DNA of 36,260 bases, from positions 1-36,260 of the forward strand of contig CALHBU010000049.1 in NCBI GenBank assembly GCA_937930655.1, read 5' to 3'. The translations under genes and the position numbers were made by a program. Below the pieces are notes generated by a model. The model saw nothing but the letters and a program-made list of their open reading frames with translations, ran no database searches and had not been told where the DNA came from. Within the stretch, counting starts at the first letter, position 1. Each line of letters starts with the position of its first letter. This stretch comes from an uncultured Acidimicrobiales bacterium (GTDB lineage Bacteria > Actinomycetota > Acidimicrobiia > Acidimicrobiales > SZUA-35). Shown piece by piece: positions 7,941-16,243 of the stretch.

Positions 7941-9442
7941 CCAACACCGCCGCCGGCACCCCGCCTGCGCAACAGGGATCGGCGGCTGCTTCTGGCCTTG
8001 CCGTCATCGGCGCCATCGTCACGACAGCCGCCAACTTTCTGGTGGCCTGGCTGGTTTCTCGTACCGGCTCGGAACTGGCCGGCGTCTTCTTCGTGGCGAC
8101 CGCCGTGATAACCATCGCCGGCAATGGCAGCTGCCTCGGGACCATGACCGGCATGGTCTATTTCCTCCCCACCGCGCTGGCTGGCGATGCTCCCAATCCC
8201 CGCTCGCTGCTGTTCATCGCCATCAAACCGGTCATAGCAGTAGCCACGGCGGTGAGTGGCCTGGTCTTCTTTGGCGCGTCAAGCCTGGCTGGCCTCATCG
8301 CTGGTGACGAGGCTGACGACATCGCCATGATGCTCAAGGTCTTGGCTCTGGCCATCCTGCCCTGGGCACTCACCGTCACCCTCCTCGGAGCCACCCGGGG
8401 GTTGGGAACCATGACTCCGACCGTCGCTATCGGCCAGGTTCTTCGACCTGGTCTGCAAATCGCTCTGCTCGGATTGGTCTTCATGACCGCCGATGAGCCA
8501 ACACCTTCCGCCGTCGCTGCGGCCTGGGGCCTACCGGTGCTATTGGGTTTCCTCGCTGCAGTCATCGCCGTCGCCCGATTGGGCGGCCTTCGCTCCGGCG
8601 CCGCCAGCCTGGTCTCCAGCCACGACTTCTGGTCCTACACCCGTCCACGGGCTGTTTCGACGGCACTTCAGATTGCTCTCGAACGGCTGGACGTGATCCT
8701 GGTCAGCGCCTTCGTCGGGGTGCCAGCGGCCGGTGTGTACGGCGCGCTCACCCGCTACATATCAGCGGGCAACTTCCTCATTTTCTCGGTCGGTCAGGCA
8801 GTCTCGGCCCACCTCCGACGGGCGGTGGCAGAGACCGATTGGACATCGGCCCGGCGACTCCTTCAGCGCGCAACCGGCTGGCTGGTCCTGATCGCCTGGC
8901 CGTACTTTCTGCTGGTCGGGTTGAAGCCCGCACCATTGGCCGACCTTCTCAACCCGGAGTACGTCGACGATGCCCGCATCCTGTCGGTTCTAGCTCTTGG
9001 CATGCTCGTCAGCGCAGCTGCCGGGCCCATCGATCTCACCCTGCTGATGTTGGGACGGAGCACGGCGTCGTTGGTCGGTGTGGCGGTGGCCATCGTCACC
9101 GATTTGGTGCTCCTTGTTCTGCTTACGCCCTCGTTTGGACTCATGGGGGCGGCCATGGCCTGGGCTGCGAGCGTCGCTATCCAAAACGGATTGGCCAGCT
9201 GGTTCGTCTTCTCCCAGAGCGGTCTCCGAGCGCAGGCCCGTCCTGCCCTCGTGGCTGCCGCACTGGCTCTGGTTGCCGTCGTGCCCATCGCTCTGCTCAC
9301 ACCGAACAGCCTGATCGGACTTCTCGCAGCAGCGGCAATCATCGCCGTGGTTCTGATCGGCGGGGCCCTCAGGTTGAACCGGGCGTTGGGGCTGGACGAA
9401 CTTCTCCCGGCCCGGCTGCTCAGCCGTCTTCCAGGGTCCTGA
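7937..9442 (+). CDS. Oligosaccharide/polysaccharide flippase (Wzx-like, MOP superfamily)
   Basis: 501 aa polytopic membrane protein with MOP-type pattern; GTGA overlap with the methyltransferase; locus context. Confidence 0.82.
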   Translation: MTNTAAGTPPAQQGSAAASGLAVIGAIVTTAANFLVAWLVSRTGSELAGVFFVATAVITIAGNGSCLGTMTGMVYFLPTALAGDAPNPRSLLFIAIKPVIAVATAVSGLVFFGASSLAGLIAGDEADDIAMMLKVLALAILPWALTVTLLGATRGLGTMTPTVAIGQVLRPGLQIALLGLVFMTADEPTPSAVAAAWGLPVLLGFLAAVIAVARLGGLRSGAASLVSSHDFWSYTRPRAVSTALQIALERLDVILVSAFVGVPAAGVYGALTRYISAGNFLIFSVGQAVSAHLRRAVAETDWTSARRLLQRATGWLVLIAWPYFLLVGLKPAPLADLLNPEYVDDARILSVLALGMLVSAAAGPIDLTLLMLGRSTASLVGVAVAIVTDLVLLVLLTPSFGLMGAAMAWAASVAIQNGLASWFVFSQSGLRAQARPALVAAALALVAVVPIALLTPNSLIGLLAAAAIIAVVLIGGALRLNRALGLDELLPARLLSRLPGS

Positions 9443-10454
9443 CCAACCGGCCGAAGGCTTCGGCCGAGGACGGAGACGAGTCGTAGTCCCAAACACAGTC
9501 GGGGAAGACGCCTCCGGGGGCAGTGACGTCGAACCAGGCCACAAACGCAACATCGTCGACCAAGTCGGGGCTGGTCAGTGTTTCGGTTGCCTCGTCAAGC
9601 CACTCACCCTTGCGACCTTCGACCCCGGGATCTTCGACCGAAGCCACTTCGGGGAGAGCAAGCGGTTTGCCGTGGTCACGAGCAAACGCCAATGGTGCTT
9701 CGATCAGCGTCTCCAGGCTTCGCCATTCTCGATTGGTGCCCTGACAGGTGAACCAGTTGTAGGTGTCGGCCCCGATCACGTCGACCACGTCATCACCCGG
9801 GTACCACTGATCGGCTCTCCCGCTTCGAAAACTGCCACCGGTGAGCACCCACGCCAGGTCAAGATGCTGGCCCCCACTCTCGTCGAGCAACTCAGCCACC
9901 CGGCGCCACATCACGACAAAATCCTCTGCCGTCCCATTGGCTTCGCTATCGCTGGTCTCCGGCTCATGGTTGATGGTCACATAGGTGCCAGCCGGCAGCT
10001 TCACCAGTCGATCAATCCACTCTTGGAGCTGGCCATAGATGGCACTACCCGGTTCGGCCGCGGCCAAGTCGGCCCACAAGATCGGCACCCCCTGATTGGT
10101 CCTGGGCCTAATCGACAGATGCACCCGGTAGCCCGCCGCCACGAACGTGTCGAGATCGAAGTCGTCGGGATCGTCGTCCCACCGGGCAAAAAGTCGAACC
10201 AACTCGAACTCGCTGCCAATTGCCGACTCGATCGCCTCGACCTCATCGGCCTTGCTCCTCGGCACCGCAACGCCAAAGGCCAGCCCTTCACCGCGTTCCG
10301 ATGACCTGGTTATCGGCGCCGCCCCATCATCAACACCGGATACCCCCACACCGGTGCCGCGATTGGTCACCGGCTCCTGCTGAGTGCAGGCGGCGACGGC
10401 CAGGAGCAATCCCACCACCAACGGCCCCAGTTGAAACGCTTGTGGCCGCCTCAT
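9420..10454 (-). CDS. GH26-like glycoside hydrolase lipoprotein
   Basis: Signal peptide with lipobox (LLLAVAAC); TYVTINHEPE, DQWYPGDDVVDVIGADTYNWF and KPLALPEVASVEDPG resemble GH26 active-site segments. Confidence 0.72.
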   Translation of the reverse strand: MRRPQAFQLGPLVVGLLLAVAACTQQEPVTNRGTGVGVSGVDDGAAPITRSSERGEGLAFGVAVPRSKADEVEAIESAIGSEFELVRLFARWDDDPDDFDLDTFVAAGYRVHLSIRPRTNQGVPILWADLAAAEPGSAIYGQLQEWIDRLVKLPAGTYVTINHEPETSDSEANGTAEDFVVMWRRVAELLDESGGQHLDLAWVLTGGSFRSGRADQWYPGDDVVDVIGADTYNWFTCQGTNREWRSLETLIEAPLAFARDHGKPLALPEVASVEDPGVEGRKGEWLDEATETLTSPDLVDDVAFVAWFDVTAPGGVFPDCVWDYDSSPSSAEAFGRLVRTLEDG

Positions 10455-11833
10455 CCGGACGCTTCAACCGGAGCGGCTAGATCGATGACCGCCGGTGACA
10501 TCGGCGCGGCGTCGCCGTCGATCTCGGTGCCGTCTTCCAGGCGTTTCAGCCGGATCGCAACAGCCACCGCAGCGAGCATCACGAAAATCTGGTGAGGAAC
10601 GTGGAGGTAGTAAGGCACCTGGGCCAACCCAATGATGATCACGACATGGGCCCACATGCCGGACACCGATTGCGGTCGTCGGGTGTTCCACGCCATGACG
10701 AGGAAAGCACCGAAATAGCCGACGACTCCAACGAAGCCGTAGCTGAACATGATGAACCAGAGCTGACCGTGGGTGCCGACCGACGGCAGATTGCGATCGT
10801 TGGGCCGAGGGGCACCCCAGCCAAACACCGGTCGCTCCATTGTTCCGTCGACGGCATCAAAGATCAGTTCAAAGCGGTCGGCGTTGGAATGAGCGGTATC
10901 GATTCGGGCCGACGCCACGCCGCCAAGAGGAGTAACGACCAGTGCCACGAACAAGAGCAGGACAGCGATGAAGGCGTTGCGCAATGCCTTGGCTTCGCCC
11001 GCCACACCCAACCGCAGTGCTGCGTAGACAAGACCGAATCCGAGGCTGAGCCAGAGTCCGCGGTTGAGCGACAACACGCCCGGCACAAGCGACGCCACCA
11101 GACCAAATTTCACCAATCGAGACGACAACCCGACCCTTGGCTCCCGCAATGCGATCAGCGCGAAGGGGGTAAGAAGCGCCAGCAACGAACCCCAGGTATT
11201 GGTGTAGGGATAGGGCGCCTTGGGCCGGGGCACAGGGAAACCGATGATGTCCTGAAGGTCGGCAAAGCTCGGCGTGACCATGGTTCGGATCAGGTCATTT
11301 TCAAGGAGGGGGCCGGGAATCAAATAGGCGGTCGGCGAGCGGAAGCCGAGATCGCCGAGCAGGAAGGCCAGGTAGCCGCCGGCCACCGTCGTCAGCCAAA
11401 GCACGGTGAACGAACGGATGATGGTCCAGACGTTCAGGCCACGTCGACCGTTGAGCAGATACAGCAGGAAGACGGTGGCCGCCACGTAGTAGCCCGAACG
11501 AAGGGTCCAACCGGCGAGTCGAGCAACCGAGTCGATGCTGAAAACCGACCCGCCAACGGCCAGGAGGAACACCACCCACCAACCCATTCCCTTCGGCGCC
11601 ACCAACTGACGGCGCCGAAGCAAGGAGGCTGCCATAGGGGCCGCGAAAATGATCCAGGTGAAACCACTGAGACCCAGCACGAACCAGAGCGGCAGCCAGC
11701 TGATCATGAGCGTCAGCGGCCAAGCCGGTAGCGGAGCCTCGGCCTCTGGCCGATAGATCGGAGGCCGCGTCCCGGCCTTTTCTTCCTTACTGGGAGAGTG
11801 GTTGGGAGAAGAGGCGGTGGCCGGAGAGGTCAT
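10451..11833 (-). CDS. O-antigen polymerase/ligase-like membrane protein (Wzy/WaaL superfamily)
   Basis: 460 aa polytopic protein; RPVFGWGAPRPNDRNLPSVGTHGQLWFIMFSYGFVGVVGYFGAF is typical of the Wzy_C/O-antigen ligase region. Confidence 0.8.
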   Translation of the reverse strand: MTSPATASSPNHSPSKEEKAGTRPPIYRPEAEAPLPAWPLTLMISWLPLWFVLGLSGFTWIIFAAPMAASLLRRRQLVAPKGMGWWVVFLLAVGGSVFSIDSVARLAGWTLRSGYYVAATVFLLYLLNGRRGLNVWTIIRSFTVLWLTTVAGGYLAFLLGDLGFRSPTAYLIPGPLLENDLIRTMVTPSFADLQDIIGFPVPRPKAPYPYTNTWGSLLALLTPFALIALREPRVGLSSRLVKFGLVASLVPGVLSLNRGLWLSLGFGLVYAALRLGVAGEAKALRNAFIAVLLLFVALVVTPLGGVASARIDTAHSNADRFELIFDAVDGTMERPVFGWGAPRPNDRNLPSVGTHGQLWFIMFSYGFVGVVGYFGAFLVMAWNTRRPQSVSGMWAHVVIIIGLAQVPYYLHVPHQIFVMLAAVAVAIRLKRLEDGTEIDGDAAPMSPAVIDLAAPVEASG

Positions 11834-11866
11834 GGCGTCAGGAAGTAGAGCGGTGAACCTCGGGGC

Positions 11867-13474
11867 TCACGACTCGGAACCCGAGGCAGCAACAATGGTG
11901 CCGATGACATCGGCACCAACCAAACGGAGCTGTTCCACAGAGTCTGCCACGCCAGAACGGGTTGCCCGATTCGGCTCAACGACCAGAACTGCCCCCTCGA
12001 TGAGTCGAGCGAGATCGACGGCGTCGGCCACCTGAAGCACCGGAGGTGCTTCGAACACAACAAGATCGAACTCGGCTCGGGCGGCCGAAATCATGCGACC
12101 CAGTCCATCGCCCTGGAGCAATCGAGAGGGTGCGTCGACGGGCGAGCCAGCAGGGAGAATCTGCAGCTTCGGGACATCGGGGAGCGTTTGAATGGCCTGA
12201 CTTATGGGTACCCGGCCACTGAGCACATCGCTCAGTCCAACAGAGTTGTCGAGGGCAAACCGCTCGTGAAGACTCGGGCGACGAAGGTCGGCGCCGACCA
12301 GCAGCGTCCGACGGCCAGCTCGGGCAGCGGCTGCGGCCAGGTTGGCGGCCACCGTGCTCGACGAGTGCGGGTTGTTCGGTCCTGCGACAAGCACGGTCGA
12401 CTTGTCGAGCTGATCGAGGTTGAAGGTGAGGGAGCCCTGTACCCGGCGGTAGGCCTCGCCGGCGGGACTGTTGAGGCTGGCAATGGCCGATTCCCGTCCA
12501 GGCTTGAAACGGCCAACTCCGACGGGAACGGTACCGAGAACCTGCATACCCATCCCGGCCAGCTCCACTGACGGTGAACGAAGTCGATCGTCCCGGCGGT
12601 CGAGGAGGAACACTCCTGCGAGCCCGGCGATCAGGCCGAGGAGACCACCCAGGATGGGTCCGGCCAGACCGGGAACGCCACTGGTTCCAGTGGGCAGACC
12701 AGCGTCGTTGAGGACCTCACCGGGGTCGATGCTGATGGAGTCGATATTGGCCAGCTTGGCCCCGATGCCCGCCAACTCTTCCCGCTTCGAGATCTCCCGG
12801 TAGGAGAGCGATCGGGTCCTGGTTTCGTTGTCGCCAGCTGCGCCGAATTCGCTGGCCAGCTCATCAAGTTCGGCTAGCAGCTCGATCTCACGGTTGATCA
12901 GCTGGTCTCGAGCGATGTTGGTGGCCGAGAGGCCTTCGTCCCGTCGAAAGTCGAGGTATGCGTGCGCTGTGGCCTGGGCCAACTGCTGGGCTCGTTCTGC
13001 CCTGGCGCCGCTCACGGTGATCACCAGAATCTGAGAATCGTTGGGGGAGGTGATCTCGATCTGTTCGATGATCTGACGGGCCTGGTCAGGATCGGCGGGG
13101 CGGGAGGCCGCTTCCAGTTCGATGTCGGGGTTGTCGAGATCAACTCCCAACGGGTTGCCAGGAGAGAGTTCTTCAGCCACCTCCAAGAGGGCGAGGGCTC
13201 GTTCGACCACCCGCTGGGAGGACGCGATGATTTGTTCGGTCTCGAGGTCGACCTGACGACTGGCGTCCAGATTTGGGTCATCGCCGGCAATTACCAGGGG
13301 ACGAACTTCAACCTGAGCTTCGGCCTCGTACTCGCTTGACTGGAGCGACAGCACAAAGAAGCCAACGACAGCACCCACGACGGTTGCCACAACGATGATT
13401 GGCCACCACCGCTTGAGCGGAGCCAGGTACTCAGCTAGGTCAAGGACAGCATCGCTGTCGGCCATAGTGGACAA
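11867..13474 (-). CDS. Wzz-type chain-length regulator fused to BY-kinase-like (CpsD/CapB) domain with degenerate Walker motifs
   Basis: N-terminal YLAPLKRWWPIIVVATVVGAVVGFFVLSLQSSEYEAEAQVEV (Wzz); C-terminal TVLVAGPNNPHSSSTVAANLAAAAARAGRRTLLVGADLRRPSLHERF (BY-kinase-like). Confidence 0.88.
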   Translation of the reverse strand: MSTMADSDAVLDLAEYLAPLKRWWPIIVVATVVGAVVGFFVLSLQSSEYEAEAQVEVRPLVIAGDDPNLDASRQVDLETEQIIASSQRVVERALALLEVAEELSPGNPLGVDLDNPDIELEAASRPADPDQARQIIEQIEITSPNDSQILVITVSGARAERAQQLAQATAHAYLDFRRDEGLSATNIARDQLINREIELLAELDELASEFGAAGDNETRTRSLSYREISKREELAGIGAKLANIDSISIDPGEVLNDAGLPTGTSGVPGLAGPILGGLLGLIAGLAGVFLLDRRDDRLRSPSVELAGMGMQVLGTVPVGVGRFKPGRESAIASLNSPAGEAYRRVQGSLTFNLDQLDKSTVLVAGPNNPHSSSTVAANLAAAAARAGRRTLLVGADLRRPSLHERFALDNSVGLSDVLSGRVPISQAIQTLPDVPKLQILPAGSPVDAPSRLLQGDGLGRMISAARAEFDLVVFEAPPVLQVADAVDLARLIEGAVLVVEPNRATRSGVADSVEQLRLVGADVIGTIVAASGSES

Positions 13475-13567
13475 CTTTCGGGTGGAGGACCGAGTTCGGT
13501 TCTCTCCTCTTTCGGTTCAAGACGTCAGAGGTTGAGGAGTAGACGCCCGAAATCAGGACCCCGGAAA

Positions 13568-15082
13568 TTACTCGCAGAGGGTCCCGACTGGCGTCGCTGG
13601 AACGACACCGGGGGCGCTCGACGTCGGGCCCGCCGGGGTCGTCGTCGGCGAGGTCGTCGCTGTGCCTTCGTCGGCCGGCGCCGTCGTCGACGGGGTCGGG
13701 AGTTGGTAGTTCTCCCGTGGCGATGGGCGAAGACCCTCGAAGTCGGTGCCGGTCACCAAAACGACAGCCTCGAGAGTCGGATCGACCTCGAAGCCGGGAC
13801 CGGCCACCAGGTAGGCGGCCAGTCGGGCGGCGCCCGCTTCACTACCGGGGGCATAGCGGATGACCGTTCGCTCGGTGGTTTCGCCATTGCTGATGTTCTC
13901 GACGTTGATTCCGACCTCGGCCAATGCGGTTGCGATCTCACTGGCCTGACCGGCAACCCGATTGCCGTTGATCACCTCGTACACCTGCGGCACCACCGTT
14001 TCGGCAGCTGGAGGTGGCTCTTCTCCTCGGAAAATGGCGAGTACTCCAGCCGCGGCTTCACGATCGAGTCCGAGGACAGCGGCACCTGTCGAGGTTCGGA
14101 AGTCGTAAATCGGAAGCGAATGACCGATGATCTGCTCGTCACTCACGTTGGCGAAGATTCGAGCCAGGCCCAGTAGGTCGTCCGGACCAATGGTCTGATC
14201 CTTGGTGAAATTGTCACCACCCGCATCGAGTACGCCGTTAATGGTCCCGATGTCGGCGATGTCCAGCCTGCTCACCGCGGTAGCGGCAACCCGGCGGAGG
14301 AAGTACTGCTGTCGACTGGTGCGACCAAGATCGCCGGTGCCGTCCAGACGCCAGGAACCATCCTGGAAGTACTCGAGATTGCGGCCTCGAGCGAAGGCCA
14401 GCGCCTGATCGCCCGTCAGCCGGTGACACCCGGCACTACTTACGTCGAGACCAGAACCGGCGTCGCGCATCGGGCGATCGAACCAGATCGGTACGCCGCC
14501 AATGTTGTCGACGATGTCCCGAAAGCCGACAAAGTTGATTTCGGCGTAGTGGTGAATCTCGATACCGAGGCTCTGTTCCACTGTTTCGAGCAGACGCTGC
14601 TCGCCACCGTCACCATTGAACGCGGCGTTGATGCGGCCATCGCCACCGTCGGAGTAGCTGACGAAGAGATCTCGGGGAACCGAGAGCAGGTGGACCTCGG
14701 CCAGCTCGGGGTTGACCCTGGCCACGATGATTGTGTCGGTTCGTTTGCCGTCGGGCACGCCGGCGCCGACCAACACCCCGGCGTTGACGTCGTCTTCGGA
14801 GATCCCTTCACGGCTGTCGCTCCCCACCAACAGCCAGTTGGTTGTCTCTCCTTCGGCTGCCTCACCAACTCCCTCTAGCTCGACGGTATCGATGGCATTC
14901 CACTTGTCGAGGCCCCAGGCCAGGACCCCCACCGACAAAATGGCGATCGCAGTGCCAATGACCCCAAGGCTCAAAACAAAACGCTCAAAACCAGACCGTC
15001 GTTGAACAGGTCGGCGTCGACGGGCAGCCGGTGTGGGGTTCGCCTCTGGTGTTCCCTCAGATGATGAAGCGGGCGCGGACAT
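13568..15082 (-). CDS. LytR-CpsA-Psr (LCP) family protein with C-terminal LytR_C domain
   Basis: NWLLVGSDSRE...KRTDTIIVARVNPELAEVHLLSVPRDLFV...RINAAFNGDGGEQRLLETVEQSLGIEIHHYAEINFVGF...LTGDQALAFARGR; C-terminal VYEVINGNRVAGQASEIATAL...VLVTGTDF. Confidence 0.93.
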   Translation of the reverse strand: MSAPASSSEGTPEANPTPAARRRRPVQRRSGFERFVLSLGVIGTAIAILSVGVLAWGLDKWNAIDTVELEGVGEAAEGETTNWLLVGSDSREGISEDDVNAGVLVGAGVPDGKRTDTIIVARVNPELAEVHLLSVPRDLFVSYSDGGDGRINAAFNGDGGEQRLLETVEQSLGIEIHHYAEINFVGFRDIVDNIGGVPIWFDRPMRDAGSGLDVSSAGCHRLTGDQALAFARGRNLEYFQDGSWRLDGTGDLGRTSRQQYFLRRVAATAVSRLDIADIGTINGVLDAGGDNFTKDQTIGPDDLLGLARIFANVSDEQIIGHSLPIYDFRTSTGAAVLGLDREAAAGVLAIFRGEEPPPAAETVVPQVYEVINGNRVAGQASEIATALAEVGINVENISNGETTERTVIRYAPGSEAGAARLAAYLVAGPGFEVDPTLEAVVLVTGTDFEGLRPSPRENYQLPTPSTTAPADEGTATTSPTTTPAGPTSSAPGVVPATPVGTLCE

Positions 15083-15176
15083 TCGAGCAGCAACCGTAGC
15101 GCTCCCTCAGCCTGTCGGTGTTGCACCAGGCAACCGCTCACGAGAAGACCGCCTCGTCGATTGAAGCCATCCGGTT

Positions 15177-15542
15177 ATGGTTGCACTCGTGTCCGACGAC
15201 CTGCGGTGCCCGTCCTGCGGTGAAGACGACGATCTTCGAGGCGAACCGGTCGAGCAAGAAGCCGACAACGAATCGGTAGGGATACGGGTTACCTGCGGTG
15301 CCTGTGGAGCGGTATGGGAACGGACCGGCCGGGCGACGTGCCCCCGCTGCGAAGGCGACAACATGTACTTGGCACCGGTGGCCATCATCGAGAAGAGCAG
15401 GGGCAGCCAATTGTCGATCCTCGGTACCAGAACCACTCCCCTGTGCTGGGTGTGCGATCGCGATCTCATCGATGCCCAGCGACAAAGCGGTACCGCTCTC
15501 ATGCCCGATGAGCTCCCGACCCTCGACCGCGAGACTGAATGA
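15177..15542 (+). CDS. Small protein with multiple CxxC zinc-ribbon motifs
   Basis: CPSC, CGAC, CPRC and CWVC pairs in 121 aa; overlaps tag by ATGA. Confidence 0.65.
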   Translation: MVALVSDDLRCPSCGEDDDLRGEPVEQEADNESVGIRVTCGACGAVWERTGRATCPRCEGDNMYLAPVAIIEKSRGSQLSILGTRTTPLCWVCDRDLIDAQRQSGTALMPDELPTLDRETE

Positions 15543-16177
15543 CCGACGACTCCACGTCGGAAGATCTTGTGGTCGGCGACGACGGGCGGCCGCGATGTAG
15601 CTGGGCCACCTCAGCTGCTGACTACATCCGGTACCACGACGACGAATGGGGACGACCGGTTACCGACGATCGAACGCTCTTCGAGAAGATGTGCCTCGAG
15701 GGCTTTCAGTCAGGCTTGTCGTGGATCACGATTCTCCGTAAGAGAGAAGCGTTTCGAGAAGTCTTCGCTTCGTTCGACGCAGACACGGTCGCCAACTTTG
15801 ACGAGCCGGAGGTCCTTCGTCTTCTCGACGATGCCCGCATTATCCGGCACCGGGGCAAAATCGAGGCAACGATCAACAACGCCCGCTCCCTTTTGGAGTT
15901 ACAGAACCAGGGCGAGTCGTTGGCCGGTCTTATCTGGTCCTTTCGGCCGGCAGAACACCGTCGCCCAACAGCCATGGTCGAGGTGCCCGCCACCACCGAG
16001 GAATCAGCAGCACTGGCCAAGGAACTGAAGCGGCGGGGATTTCGCTTTGTCGGACCCACGACCGCCTACGCCGCCATGCAGGCCATGGGTGTGGTCAACG
16101 ATCATCTGGAACATTGCTGGGTGGGCGAAGAGTGCGAGCAAGCGCAGAAACAAGCGGTTATCTCGCTCTCTGGATGA
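15539..16177 (+). CDS. tag: DNA-3-methyladenine glycosylase I
   Basis: RCSWATSAADYIRYHDDEWGRPVTDDRTLFEKMCLEGFQSGLSWITILRKREAFREVF...FRFVGPTTAYAAMQAMGVVNDH. Confidence 0.95.
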   Translation: MTDDSTSEDLVVGDDGRPRCSWATSAADYIRYHDDEWGRPVTDDRTLFEKMCLEGFQSGLSWITILRKREAFREVFASFDADTVANFDEPEVLRLLDDARIIRHRGKIEATINNARSLLELQNQGESLAGLIWSFRPAEHRRPTAMVEVPATTEESAALAKELKRRGFRFVGPTTAYAAMQAMGVVNDHLEHCWVGEECEQAQKQAVISLSG

Positions 16178-16243
16178 ACTATGTCGAAGCATGTCGATGA
16201 AGTGCGACTAGGCAACACCTAAGTACATGCTGATTTCTGTCCG

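Noticed and set aside
10592-11731. 379-aa ORF on the + strand
   Set aside because: Antisense to the Wzy-like polymerase; Arg/Gln/His-rich low-complexity translation typical of shadow ORFs in high-GC DNA.
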